Of a DNA stretch of 64,000 nt, positions 17,420 through 25,493 are shown piece after piece (the first letter of the stretch is position 1; every line of letters begins with the position of its first letter). Below the pieces are notes generated by a model. That model saw only the letters and a program-made list of their open reading frames with translations, ran no database searches and was not told the DNA's origin. The translations under genes were made by a program, and so were the position numbers. Origin of the DNA: Clostridium ihumii AP5 (GTDB lineage Bacteria; Bacillota; Clostridia; Clostridiales; Clostridiaceae); the NCBI RefSeq assembly GCF_000612845.1, contig NZ_CCAT010000043.1, forward strand, positions 1 through 64,000, written 5' to 3'.

Positions 17420-17926
17420 TTAAGAAATCTTAATTTCATTTTCTATATAATTTTTAATTGCAATTCGATATTCTTTTGGTCTATAATCCATTTCTTTAAT
17501 AAGGGAAAGCATTTCTTCTTTAGAAACATATTTAACATCATCAACTTCAGATTTTTGTAGAACTAAATCTTGCACATTAACATCGATACATGCGATAAAG
17601 ATATCAATAAGGTGATTGTATTTTTCCCAGCATACTCGTTTAATAAAAGTTATATCATTAAGATTTAAACCAAGTTCTTCACGAATTTCTCTTAGAATAG
17701 CTTCTTTTCCAGTTTCGCCAGCAATTACATGACCCATATGTATATCCCAACCACCAGGTAAAAATTCTTTCGTTTTTGCCCTTTGTTGAAGCAAAAATTC
17801 ACCTTTTGAGTTATACAAATAAGCATGCACACCTAAATAATAATCATCATTAAAAACATCAGTTCCTTTAGGGGCTACTCTACCAGTAGGTATTCCATCT
17901 TTGTTTAAAATATCAAAATATTCCAT
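17420..17926 (-). CDS. Nudix hydrolase (IPP isomerase-like subgroup)
   Basis: 168-residue Nudix protein. The Nudix box reads GHVIAGETGKEAILREIREE followed by LGL, matching G-x5-E-x7-R-E-U-x-E-E-x-G-U. The N terminus (EYFDILNKDGIPTGRV) and the phrase FLLQQRAKTKEFLPGGWD are typical of the YfcD/isopentenyl-diphosphate-isomerase-like group of hydrolases. Substrate is likely a nucleoside-diphosphate derivative but is not known. AAGGAG precedes ATG 17926. It begins a series of leftward genes running from 19781. Confidence 0.85.
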   Translation of the reverse strand: MEYFDILNKDGIPTGRVAPKGTDVFNDDYYLGVHAYLYNSKGEFLLQQRAKTKEFLPGGWDIHMGHVIAGETGKEAILREIREELGLNLNDITFIKRVCWEKYNHLIDIFIACIDVNVQDLVLQKSEVDDVKYVSKEEMLSLIKEMDYRPKEYRIAIKNYIENEIKIS

Positions 17927-17947
17927 AAAAACTCCTTAATTAAAAAT

Positions 17948-18121
17948 TTATTTATCAATCCAATCAGTTTCAGTTAAAACTTGTCTTACTGATTTACGTA
18001 TAAGCCGCTCAAATTCAGTCATATTTCTTTTTATACAATGAGACATAGCTAATCTAACTACGAAATATAAAATACACAATTTTACAAAAGGTATACATAA
18101 TAATTTAAAAGAATAAAGCAT
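17948..18121 (-). CDS. Small membrane protein (57 aa), tandem copy 1
   Basis: A short gene below the usual size cutoff. An excellent ribosome binding site (AAAGGAGG on the minus strand, about 18131-18138) precedes ATG 18121. The product has one hydrophobic helix (about residues 4-27, including CILYFVVRLAMSHCI) followed by a charged cytoplasmic-like tail rich in R, K, E and T. The neighbouring small gene encodes a similar protein, with LYFVVRLAMSHCIKRN here against IYLVVKLAIIHSINSN there. Function unknown; small single-span proteins of this kind are often regulators or toxins. Confidence 0.6.
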   Translation of the reverse strand: MLYSFKLLCIPFVKLCILYFVVRLAMSHCIKRNMTEFERLIRKSVRQVLTETDWIDK

Positions 18122-18153
18122 AATTAAGTCCTCCTTTAATTACAATTTGAAAA

Positions 18154-18324
18154 TTATAATTTTTTATTATTTTTTTCCCAAAGAAATTCACTTATATCTC
18201 GTCTAACAAAACCACGTATTTTATATTTAAAATTATTTACATTGCTATTTATACTATGTATAATAGCTAATTTTACAACAAGATATATAGTTAAAAGTTT
18301 AATAATAAATATAAGTAAATTCAT
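18154..18324 (-). CDS. Small membrane protein (56 aa), tandem copy 2
   Basis: Second short gene, 56 residues, starting ATG 18324 with AGGAGG about 11 bases upstream. One hydrophobic helix (about residues 2-24) is followed by a basic tail (KYKIRGFVRRDISEF). It aligns with the 57-residue neighbour in the helix and in the tail (IRGFVRRDI against ERLIRKSVRQ), so the pair is a tandem duplication. It lies 30 bases after a signal-anchored protein gene and is probably cotranscribed with it. Confidence 0.6.
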   Translation of the reverse strand: MNLLIFIIKLLTIYLVVKLAIIHSINSNVNNFKYKIRGFVRRDISEFLWEKNNKKL

Positions 18325-18354
18325 TAATATTAAAACCTCCTGTCCAGTTTAAAT

Positions 18355-18798
18355 TCATTGCAAATGTTCTATTGTATAAAGGTTATTAGTTTTATCATCT
18401 AAAATCATATATATCTTTGAACCGTCATTTTCTTTAGAGATATAATAGAATTTGTAGTCATGATTAAAATTAGGATGATATTCAATTGGAACATTCAAAT
18501 TATTAAGAATTGATTTCACGTCATCTTCTAAAATAAGGTTATTATTATCTTGCCATTTTAATGTAGGATGAACTTTTTTAGTGTTTCTATATTTAAGTAT
18601 ATGATATCTTTCACCATCACCATGGAAACTTGGACCACTATCAATTTCATATATTTCTTTTGAACATCTTGGAAGATCTATATCCCAGGTTAAATTTATA
18701 ATGTTTGAATATCTATTAAATTCTTTGAAAAATGTAATACAAATTATTAATAAAATAACAATAAATATTAAAGTATTATATTTATATTTCTTTTTCAT
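18355..18798 (-). CDS. Hypothetical membrane-anchored protein (147 aa)
   Basis: An N-terminal hydrophobic helix (about residues 8-22) after a lysine-rich start (MKKKYKYN) anchors the protein or acts as a signal peptide. The rest is a soluble domain of about 120 residues with many aromatic and charged residues and no motif I recognise. AAAGGAGC precedes ATG 18798. It is in a leftward run of small genes with short gaps. Confidence 0.6.
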   Translation of the reverse strand: MKKKYKYNTLIFIVILLIICITFFKEFNRYSNIINLTWDIDLPRCSKEIYEIDSGPSFHGDGERYHILKYRNTKKVHPTLKWQDNNNLILEDDVKSILNNLNVPIEYHPNFNHDYKFYYISKENDGSKIYMILDDKTNNLYTIEHLQ

Positions 18799-18818
18799 TT
18801 AAAGCTCCTTTATGTATT

Positions 18819-19307
18819 CTATAAATTTAATGCAACATAAAAATAGTTTTCTTTAAACTTTATATCAGCGCCAACATTTTGCCAAATTTTAATGGAAGCA
18901 ATATTGCTTTCTTGGATTTTAGCTATGACATATTTCATATTTTTAGATTTAGCATAATTTAAAAGTTCTTTAAATGCAGCAGTAGTATAGCCATTATTCC
19001 AATAAGAGCTTCCTATCCAATAACCAATTTGTGATTTCTTATTAACCATATCTTGTTTACTCAATGAAATTGTGCCTATGGCAGCATCATTAAGAACTAT
19101 CGCAAATAATTCAGAATTTGTATTCTTACACCATTCATAATTACTATGAATAAATTCGTCTATAGATATATTAATATTTTTAGATCCTAAAGCTAATTGC
19201 AGCTTTTTATCATTATTCAAAAGATTTGTAAGGTGACAGTCATAATTCATTTGGTGACAGTCATCATTATTATTTGTAACTATTTTCTTTAGTTTTATAT
19301 TATTCAT
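18819..19307 (-). CDS. GNAT N-acetyltransferase with in-frame repeat insertion near N terminus
   Basis: 162-residue GNAT enzyme. The core reads IGYWIGSSYWNNGYTTAAF followed by YVIAKIQESNIASIKIWQNV, typical of the RimJ/RimL subgroup. GAGGT lies before ATG 19307. The N-terminal stretch (residues about 15-26, NDDCHQMNYDCH) is encoded by two copies of GGTGACAGTCAT read on the opposite strand, spaced exactly 21 bases apart. These match the repeats around the adjacent RAYT gene. The insertion keeps the frame, so the enzyme may still be made with a short unusual insert. Confidence 0.75.
   Translation of the reverse strand: MNNIKLKKIVTNNNDDCHQMNYDCHLTNLLNNDKKLQLALGSKNINISIDEFIHSNYEWCKNTNSELFAIVLNDAAIGTISLSKQDMVNKKSQIGYWIGSSYWNNGYTTAAFKELLNYAKSKNMKYVIAKIQESNIASIKIWQNVGADIKFKENYFYVALNL
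19232..19264 (+). repeat. Pair of REP-like GGTGACAGTCAT motifs inside a gene
   Basis: GGTGACAGTCAT occurs at 19232-19243 and again at 19253-19264, in the same orientation and 21 bases apart. Both are inside the N-terminal coding region of the minus-strand GNAT gene. Further copies flank the RAYT gene at 20838-21791. Confidence 0.65.
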
Positions 19308-19334
19308 TTTATACCTCAGAAATAAATTTTTTAG

Positions 19335-19781
19335 CTATCTATTTAATTCTTCATCTACAAGTTTTTGAACACGACCAAAAGAAATTTCTTTATTTTCTCC
19401 ACCTAAAGTTAAAAAGCTTTTTGTTAAATCTTCAACAGTAGGTTCTAATATATGCATGAATTCAGTATAAGCAAAGTTAAACTTAGGATCGGAGTCATCT
19501 TCTCCAAACACTGAATATAATAATCCCTCAAGCATTTGATCCATTCCCCATAATTTTAAATGTAAAAGTTCGTGGATAACGAGTGCTTCTAAATTTGTTT
19601 GTTTAGGATTAAATGTGTTTATAAGAAGAATAGCTTTTCGGTCAGTCATATCAATTTTTATATCACCACTTTTTCGCCATTCCACATCGACAAGTTCATA
19701 TTTAATATCCCAATCTTTTAATCTTAAAATATCTTGCCATTTTATTAAATAATCTTTTACTAAAGATTCATCAAAAAACAT
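19335..19781 (-). CDS. Putative zinc metallopeptidase-like protein
   Basis: 148-residue protein with an HExxH zinc motif (HELLH, residues 70-74) in the context LVIHELLHLKLWG, after a short beta-rich half (KYELVDVEWRKSGDIKIDM). The layout resembles SprT-like or minigluzincin proteins; a convincing third ligand is not obvious. It could be an active peptidase or a non-catalytic relative. ATG 19781 is chosen because GGGAGG lies about 9 bases upstream; the frame extends 5 codons further, through the binding site itself. It starts a leftward run of small genes. Confidence 0.65.
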   Translation of the reverse strand: MFFDESLVKDYLIKWQDILRLKDWDIKYELVDVEWRKSGDIKIDMTDRKAILLINTFNPKQTNLEALVIHELLHLKLWGMDQMLEGLLYSVFGEDDSDPKFNFAYTEFMHILEPTVEDLTKSFLTLGGENKEISFGRVQKLVDEELNR

Positions 19782-19890
19782 ATTAATACCTCCCAAAAGT
19801 ATACGGAAAAATATGGTACAATATCTATTGTAGTATATTTTGAAAATTAAGACAATATTTTCTTATTTAAAATAGAAATGAGGTGTGTTT

Positions 19891-20622
19891 ATGATTAATT
19901 TTTATGGTCAAGATTTTTCTAATAAAGTTGTGTTGGAGGTTGGAACTGGTAGGGGAGGAACCACAATAGAGCTTGCTAAATTTTTGAGCAAATTTAATGG
20001 ATGTAAACTTGTAACTACAGATTTAAATGATGATAACTTTGAAAAAATAGAAGGGGAAATAAGAAATTACGATGTACAAGTAGAGTTTATTAAAACAGAT
20101 GGTTGTATACTTGAAGGTATTGAAAATAATTCAATAGATTTTTTAGTCTGTAATTATACTTTATGTGCAATAAACTCTAAATGTGGTAGTGAAGCTTTAG
20201 CTATAAATAGATTTAATGAAGTTTTAAAAGAAAATGGAGTATTATACATAGAAGAAGAATACCCAATAGATATAGAAACCAATGATATGGAATATGTATG
20301 GAAAAGAAAATGGCAATTGCGTAGAGCAACTTCAATGTTATTAGGTGACAGTCATTTTAATGAAATTAATCCGTATATATTAGCAAAAATATTAGAACTT
20401 CAAGGATTTAAAGATATAGAATGGGAAAAGGACTCATCTAAATTTTTAGGAGATAATTGCTTAGAATTTTCGAATAATAGATTAAATAAAATGCTAAACA
20501 AACTTGAAGATAAAGACATTGTAAATGGAATAAAAAAAGAAATGGAAAAATTAGAGGAATATGCAACAAGAACAAATGGAATGGAGGTTCCTATATATAA
20601 AATTATTGCAACGAAAATATGA
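19891..20622 (+). CDS. Class I SAM-dependent methyltransferase
   Basis: 243-residue methyltransferase. Motif I is VVLEVGTGRGGTTIELAKF, followed by KLVTTDLNDDNFEK (acidic residue contacting SAM) and IDFLVCNYTLCAIN. The C-terminal half is mixed helical and includes LLGDSHFNEI, whose codons contain GGTGACAGTCAT (20344-20355), the same 12-mer found around the nearby RAYT gene. ATG 19891 follows GAGGTG (19880-19885) by 5 bases; a GTG at 19885 is less likely. It is monocistronic and ends in a strong palindrome. Substrate unknown. Confidence 0.8.
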   Translation: MINFYGQDFSNKVVLEVGTGRGGTTIELAKFLSKFNGCKLVTTDLNDDNFEKIEGEIRNYDVQVEFIKTDGCILEGIENNSIDFLVCNYTLCAINSKCGSEALAINRFNEVLKENGVLYIEEEYPIDIETNDMEYVWKRKWQLRRATSMLLGDSHFNEINPYILAKILELQGFKDIEWEKDSSKFLGDNCLEFSNNRLNKMLNKLEDKDIVNGIKKEMEKLEEYATRTNGMEVPIYKIIATKI

Positions 20623-20624
20623 TT

Positions 20625-20665
20625 TATAGGTTACAGTCATCATTTGTTGGTGACTGTAACCTATA
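20625..20665 (+). repeat. REP-like palindrome, possible terminator
   Basis: A perfect 15-base inverted repeat (20625-20639 with 20651-20665) around an 11-base loop. The right arm contains GGTGACTGTAACC, close to the GGTGACAGTCATC motif of the RAYT region. It starts 3 bases after the methyltransferase stop and is followed by TTTAAAAAATATTTT, so it may also end transcription. Confidence 0.65.
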
Positions 20666-20837
20666 TTTAAAAAATATTTTGTGCAAAATAAATTTGGACA
20701 AGTAATAATACATATAATTTTATACAAAAGTATATTTTAGATTTATAAAAATAGGGCTTGTACAACAACAAAGTATTAAAGTAGAAAAATTTAATTCAAA
20801 AAAATTTATGTAGTTACATTTAGGGTATAAAAAATTT

Positions 20838-21791
20838 CTATTTATTTTCCTTATAAAATTTTTGAATTATATTTTTGGAGTCTGGGTTATGTATTACTAA
20901 TTGAATTGCATCATTGCAGAGCATACTAACTTGTTCAATAGACATTCCACCAAGAAGAGAGGCAATTTCATAAGTACTTCTTCTTGTATATATTCCAGAT
21001 AATAATGCAAAAAGGGCCTTTGGAAGTTTTACACCATGGGTATTTTTGCTTAAAAATGAGCTTCTTAGTATACCTGTTTCTTCTTCAATGAATTTAATTA
21101 TTTGTTCTGTTTCAAAATCTCTTTTTAGGATGTTTCGAGTTACTTCAAATTCTATATTATTAATGTCTATTTTAAATTCTTTGTTTTTAAGTTTTATTTT
21201 TATAGAAAGGTCTAATTCTTTAAAGTGTTTAGCATTTTGTTCTAATGTATACTCAAAAAGTTGAGCATATGATTCAGTAGCATAGTATATTTTTTTTGAT
21301 AGAATGCTAAGTATAAAACTTGTATCAACTATTTCAAGTTCATCTTTTTCACCTAAGTAAAAACGCATACTTGAATATTTATAAGCTTGTGGTTGTGCAC
21401 TAAATCTTATGGTATCTTTAGGATTAGCATGAATATACAATGAGGCTTTAAGTAAGTATTCATCAGAGGTTATTAGCTCACTAAAAAATCTTTCTTTTAA
21501 TAATGGTCCGTTTGTTTTCTTATTTTTATTGTAGTGTTTTGCATATCTGAGATTAATATTTTTCATTATATCTGAAATTTTTTCTCCGTTTGAGTCAATT
21601 ATAAAATGAGCATGGGTATCCATTAAGCAATAAGCATAAACTATAAATTGATATTTTATTTTGCTTTCAGTTATTTTTTCAAGAAGTGCATCTTTATATG
21701 TATCGTTAGGAAATAGTGGTTTAGAATCAGATTGTTTTATAACTATATGATATATGCCATTTATATCAGTTATTCTTGCATGACGTGCCAA
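20838..21791 (-). CDS. REP-associated tyrosine transposase (RAYT, IS200-like Y1)
   Basis: 317-residue protein with a Y1-transposase HUH domain in its first 150 residues. It begins MARHARITDINGIYHIVIK, the standard RAYT opening, has the paired histidines in DTHAHFII (HAH, residues 60-62) and a candidate catalytic tyrosine in LRYAKHYNKN (about residue 83 or 87). The C-terminal half is a long helical extension ending in an HTH-like region (RSTYEIASLLGGMSIEQVSML). TTG 21791 is chosen because AAAGGAGA lies 5 bases upstream. RAYTs are single-copy, do not move as IS elements, and are linked to REP palindromes. Motif copies lie on both sides of this gene, which supports the assignment. Confidence 0.85.
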   Translation of the reverse strand: MARHARITDINGIYHIVIKQSDSKPLFPNDTYKDALLEKITESKIKYQFIVYAYCLMDTHAHFIIDSNGEKISDIMKNINLRYAKHYNKNKKTNGPLLKERFFSELITSDEYLLKASLYIHANPKDTIRFSAQPQAYKYSSMRFYLGEKDELEIVDTSFILSILSKKIYYATESYAQLFEYTLEQNAKHFKELDLSIKIKLKNKEFKIDINNIEFEVTRNILKRDFETEQIIKFIEEETGILRSSFLSKNTHGVKLPKALFALLSGIYTRRSTYEIASLLGGMSIEQVSMLCNDAIQLVIHNPDSKNIIQKFYKENK

Positions 21792-21880
21792 AATAATATC
21801 TCCTTTAAACAAATATAATTATTTATTTTAAAGTATTGACTTCTAGAAAATATTTAATCAACCAAAATAAAGAATAAATT

Positions 21881-21929
21881 AGGGACAGTCATCAATGAAT
21901 AAAAGATAATCAATTAGGTGACAGTCATC
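21881..21929 (+). repeat. REP-like motif pair upstream of the RAYT gene
   Basis: AGGGACAGTCATC (21881-21893) and GGTGACAGTCATC (21917-21929) lie 36 bases apart in the same orientation, 90 to 138 bases upstream of the RAYT start. The second matches the copies inside the GNAT gene exactly over 12 bases. Confidence 0.7.
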
Positions 21930-22499
21930 AAAAGATAATCAAAAGATAAAATTTAAATCTTTTGTAATAGAATATTAAATTTTATTTATAATTTAAATGG
22001 TATAATATGTTGGATTAGCATATGGAAAAATAATCTAAAAAAATTTAAGTTATTTACGATGATAAGTAAAGTTAGAAAGTAATATTTTTATTATAGTGTA
22101 AAAAGCAATTGTTGATATTAAAGTAATTTTTAAGTTGTTAGTAAAGTTAGGAATAAGTTTACGTTTATAAGTTAAAAATGTAAGATGTACAGATATATTA
22201 ATCTTAAGAAAATATTAAGAATTTGTTATGAAATAATGTAGATTTTAAAGTTATAATTATTATTGAAGAATTGAGAAAGTTTAATAGAACCTTAAAAATA
22301 ATTTAAAATGTAGAAAAAGTTATAACAAGCTATTATAATATGTCTATTAATTAATGTTTGGTAAATTTGAGATTACAATTTTGTAATTTTAATGTAAAGA
22401 ATTTGTAATGTAAATCAATTATATGAAATGTTAAAGTAGTGTAAAATAGATTTTAGATTAAAAGGGGATAAAATAGATTATATTTAGGAGTGGTTATTT
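21930..22499. other. Long AT-rich upstream region of mprF, no gene
   Basis: About 570 bases with no supportable gene. It shows short direct repeats of GTAAAGTTAG (near 22066 and 22141) and TTAAGAAAATATTAAG near 22203, which might be regulator sites for mprF, but I cannot assign them. Confidence 0.35.
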
Positions 22500-25034
22500 T
22501 TGAAAAAAGAAAAGATTTTTAGTAGGAGAAATAAGATACTTATGCTAAAAAGTTTGATGGGACTTAGCATAGTAATATTTATTTTAATGCTACTTAGAAA
22601 TGATGTTAATGAGATTAATTTTATAGAGTTAGGTGACATTATAAAAAATCAGAAGGTTTCAGTGGTTATGGGGTTTACTGTTTTAGGGTTAGCAGCACTT
22701 GCAGTAACAACACTATATGATTTAGTGCTTTGCAAAGAGCTAGGTATAGATATAGGAAAAATCAAAACTTTTAAGGTATCATGGATTGCTAATACTACTA
22801 ATAACTTTATAGGTGCTGGAGGAGTTGCAGCTGGTGGACTTAGAACTGCTTTCTATAAAAAGGAAGATGTTTCAAGTGAAGATTCTTTTAAGATGACTTT
22901 TGTGATTTGGTTAACTACACTTACAGGGCTTTCAGGACTAATTTTAATAAATTCTAAATTTGCATATACACTTAATAATAAATTGTTTTTCATTTTATCA
23001 TTAATAATTGGATTATATATACCATTTTATTTGTTTATAGATAAAATTCCTTATATTAAAAATAAATGTGAGGGAAAAATTATACCAAGTGTATCAATTA
23101 AGATAAAAATGAAAATGATAGCAGTTGCAATAACTGAATGGCTTGTTGCAGGACTATTTTTTGCAATGATAATAAAGTATTTTGTACCGGAAGTAACACT
23201 TAGTGAAGGTATAGGTGTATTCTGCTTGGGTATAACTGTAAGTATATGCAGTTTTATACCAGCGGGCATAGGATCATTTGATTTAACTTGTATATATGGA
23301 TTTAAGCTTTTAGGAATAAGTTCTCCAGGTATTTTAAGTGGAATACTATTTTTTAGAATATTTTATTATATAATTCCATGGCTTTTATCTATGGCAGCAT
23401 TGGTAGTAGAATTTTTACATTCCAAAACTTTAAAGAAAAATAAAAAGAATTTAGCATTCTTAAATGAATTTGGAATAAAGGCATTAGGTGCATTAACATT
23501 ATTTTGTGGAGCATTACTTTTAGTAACTTCAACAGTACCAATGTTACTTGATAGGTTTAAAATAGTGCATCAGTTTTTGTCTACGCCTATATTGCAATTT
23601 TCACAGGTTACAATAACAGGTATAGGATTTATATTAATAATACTTTCAAAAGGGATAATGGATAAAGTAAAAAGCGCATATAGAGCAACACAAGTGCTTT
23701 TAATAGTAGGTGCAGTTTTAACATTACTTAAAGGCTTCAACATAGAAGAAGCAATATTTTTAAGTTTAATAGCATTTCTTTTATATTTAGCAAAGGATAG
23801 TTTTTATAGAGAAAAATCTTCAATGAAAATAAAGACAGCTATTTTATCTTTTGTAACAATATTATTTATAAGTTTGTTTTATTTAGCTATATATAAAGTT
23901 ATAAATAATGGACAGCCTTTATTAGGATATAATTCGTTAATAGAAGATTTTATGTACAGTCCCAAAGCTATTTTTACGTACTTATTTATATTATTTATAA
24001 TAGTTTTTATGATTCAATTTTTAAGTTTAAAGAAATTAGAGTTAAAAATGCCAGATAATGAAGATTTAGAAGAACTTAAGAAGTTTCTAGAGAAGTATGA
24101 AGGAAACAGTAAAACACATCTATTATTTTTAAAGGATAAGAATTTCTTTTATGCTATGGATAAAAAGGTATTAATTGCATTTAAAACATATGATGATAAG
24201 ATGATAGCATTAGGTGATCCAATAGGCGATAAAAGTTTATTTAAAGAAGGTATTAGTGAGTTTAGAAAATTTGCAGATAAATATCACATGACACCAGTAT
24301 TTTATGAAATAAATGAGGAAAATCTTCCTATATATCATGAAAATGGGTTTAACTTCTTTAAGTTAGGAGAAGAAGCCTTTGTACAATTAGAAGGTTTTAA
24401 TTTGAATGGAAAGAAAAAAGCAGACCTTAGATATATAAAGAATAGAATTGAAAGAGGACTTTTTGAATTCGAAATGTTATATCCACCATTTGATAAGGAA
24501 ATTTTAGAAAAAACAAAAGAAATTTCAGATAAATGGTTAGGAGATAGAAAAGAAAAGGGATATTCATTAGGATGGTTCAATGAAGAATATATAAATTTAG
24601 CACCGCTTGGAATTGTAAAATATGAAGGGGAAATAATAGCATTTGGTACTATTATGCCAAATTATGATAATAAAACTGTAGGAATAGATCTTATGAGATT
24701 AATTCCAAATCCACCTAATGGTACAATGGATGCTGTTTTTTACTCATTTATTAATTGGGCAAAAGAACAAGGATATAAGGAGTTTAATTTAGGAATGGCA
24801 CCACTTTCAAATGTTGGAGTGAATAAATTCTCAAAAGTAAAAGAAAGAATGGGAAGATATGTATTTAATTATGGAAATAAAATATATAGCTTTAAAGGAC
24901 TTAGAAGATATAAAGAAAAATTTGATCCAACATGGCATGGTAGATATTTAGCGTATCCAGCAAGCTCTAAATTACCATCAACACTTGTAGATCTTGCTAA
25001 ATTAGTAGCAGAAAGTCCAAATTCAGATAAATAA
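22500..25034 (+). CDS. mprF: MprF, phosphatidylglycerol lysyltransferase/flippase
   Basis: 844-residue bifunctional membrane enzyme. The first 510 residues hold a dozen or more hydrophobic segments, including the conserved flippase region (NTTNNFIGAGGVAAGGLRTA, and FIPAGIGSFDLTC). The C-terminal cytosolic domain (about 513-844) is the aminoacyl-tRNA dependent transferase, with DLRYIKNRIERG, IDLMRLIPNPPNGTMDAVFY and FNLGMAPLSNVG. Known MprF proteins lysinylate (or alanylate) phosphatidylglycerol and flip it to the outer leaflet, lowering sensitivity to cationic peptides; which amino acid is used cannot be told here. TTG 22500 follows TTAGGAG by 9 bases. Monocistronic, with a strong terminator. 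Confidence 0.92.
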   Translation: MKKEKIFSRRNKILMLKSLMGLSIVIFILMLLRNDVNEINFIELGDIIKNQKVSVVMGFTVLGLAALAVTTLYDLVLCKELGIDIGKIKTFKVSWIANTTNNFIGAGGVAAGGLRTAFYKKEDVSSEDSFKMTFVIWLTTLTGLSGLILINSKFAYTLNNKLFFILSLIIGLYIPFYLFIDKIPYIKNKCEGKIIPSVSIKIKMKMIAVAITEWLVAGLFFAMIIKYFVPEVTLSEGIGVFCLGITVSICSFIPAGIGSFDLTCIYGFKLLGISSPGILSGILFFRIFYYIIPWLLSMAALVVEFLHSKTLKKNKKNLAFLNEFGIKALGALTLFCGALLLVTSTVPMLLDRFKIVHQFLSTPILQFSQVTITGIGFILIILSKGIMDKVKSAYRATQVLLIVGAVLTLLKGFNIEEAIFLSLIAFLLYLAKDSFYREKSSMKIKTAILSFVTILFISLFYLAIYKVINNGQPLLGYNSLIEDFMYSPKAIFTYLFILFIIVFMIQFLSLKKLELKMPDNEDLEELKKFLEKYEGNSKTHLLFLKDKNFFYAMDKKVLIAFKTYDDKMIALGDPIGDKSLFKEGISEFRKFADKYHMTPVFYEINEENLPIYHENGFNFFKLGEEAFVQLEGFNLNGKKKADLRYIKNRIERGLFEFEMLYPPFDKEILEKTKEISDKWLGDRKEKGYSLGWFNEEYINLAPLGIVKYEGEIIAFGTIMPNYDNKTVGIDLMRLIPNPPNGTMDAVFYSFINWAKEQGYKEFNLGMAPLSNVGVNKFSKVKERMGRYVFNYGNKIYSFKGLRRYKEKFDPTWHGRYLAYPASSKLPSTLVDLAKLVAESPNSDK

Positions 25035-25043
25035 AGAAATTTT

Positions 25044-25088
25044 AAATAGCTTTAACTTGAAATGAATTCTCAAGTTAAAGCTATTTTT
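25044..25088 (+). terminator. Terminator of mprF
   Basis: A 17-base perfect stem (25044-25060 with 25070-25086) followed by TTTTT, ten bases after the mprF stop. Confidence 0.9.
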
Positions 25089-25136
25089 ATAATAAAAATC
25101 CATGTATCAAAAATTTTAAAAAGGTAAAACTAATTT

Positions 25137-25277
25137 TAAGCTTTTAGGTATTAGAAATTAAAATACATAAATCATAAAATAGTTTAACTTAAAGCTACAC
25201 TAATAACTACTACCATAATAACGCCCTCCAGTTAAATAAATGAATAAATGTTAAAGTGTATAATACCTAAAAGCTTA
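25137..25277. repeat. 141-bp segment bounded by perfect 17-bp inverted repeats
   Basis: TAAGCTTTTAGGTATTA (25137-25153) and its exact reverse complement (25261-25277) enclose 107 bases without a gene. This may be a small MITE-like element, or a long-range stem in the leader of the following small gene. No clear target-site duplication is visible beyond TTT on both sides. Confidence 0.5.
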
Positions 25278-25304
25278 TTTAAACCTAAAGGAAGGAGAGA
25301 CTTT

Positions 25305-25442
25305 ATGAGCAAACAGCATAAACCTAACAATTCACTACAAAAAGGTGAAAGAAGACAAAAACTACATAAAAATCAAAATAACGTAGGTAATTCTAAAAAT
25401 CCTCCAGAATATGAAAACTTTGAAGGTGAACCTATAGAATAA
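25305..25442 (+). CDS. Small hydrophilic protein (45 aa)
   Basis: 45-residue, strongly polar protein rich in K, N, Q and E, ending in PPEYENFEGEPIE. AAGGAAGGAGAG precedes ATG 25305 at good spacing, and a bidirectional terminator follows, which supports expression. The composition (no hydrophobic core, few aromatic residues) resembles small spore-coat or acid-soluble spore proteins, but I cannot identify a family. The open frame reaches upstream to 25248, into the right arm of the inverted repeat, but without a binding site. Confidence 0.6.
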   Translation: MSKQHKPNNSLQKGERRQKLHKNQNNVGNSKNPPEYENFEGEPIE

Positions 25443-25450
25443 GTTAGTAA

Positions 25451-25490
25451 ATAAATTTAAGGTGACTAAAAAGCCACCTTAAATTTATTT
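25451..25490 (+). terminator. Bidirectional terminator
   Basis: ATAAATTTAAGGTG (25451-25464) pairs exactly with CACCTTAAATTTAT (25475-25488 region), flanked by T-rich sequence on both strands. It separates the small gene from the convergent ABC-F gene. Confidence 0.85.
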
Positions 25491-25493
25491 TAA

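Noticed and set aside
21930-22499. Possible small RNA or second gene upstream of mprF
   Set aside because: Only AT-rich sequence and weak short repeats; no terminator or open frame supports a transcript.
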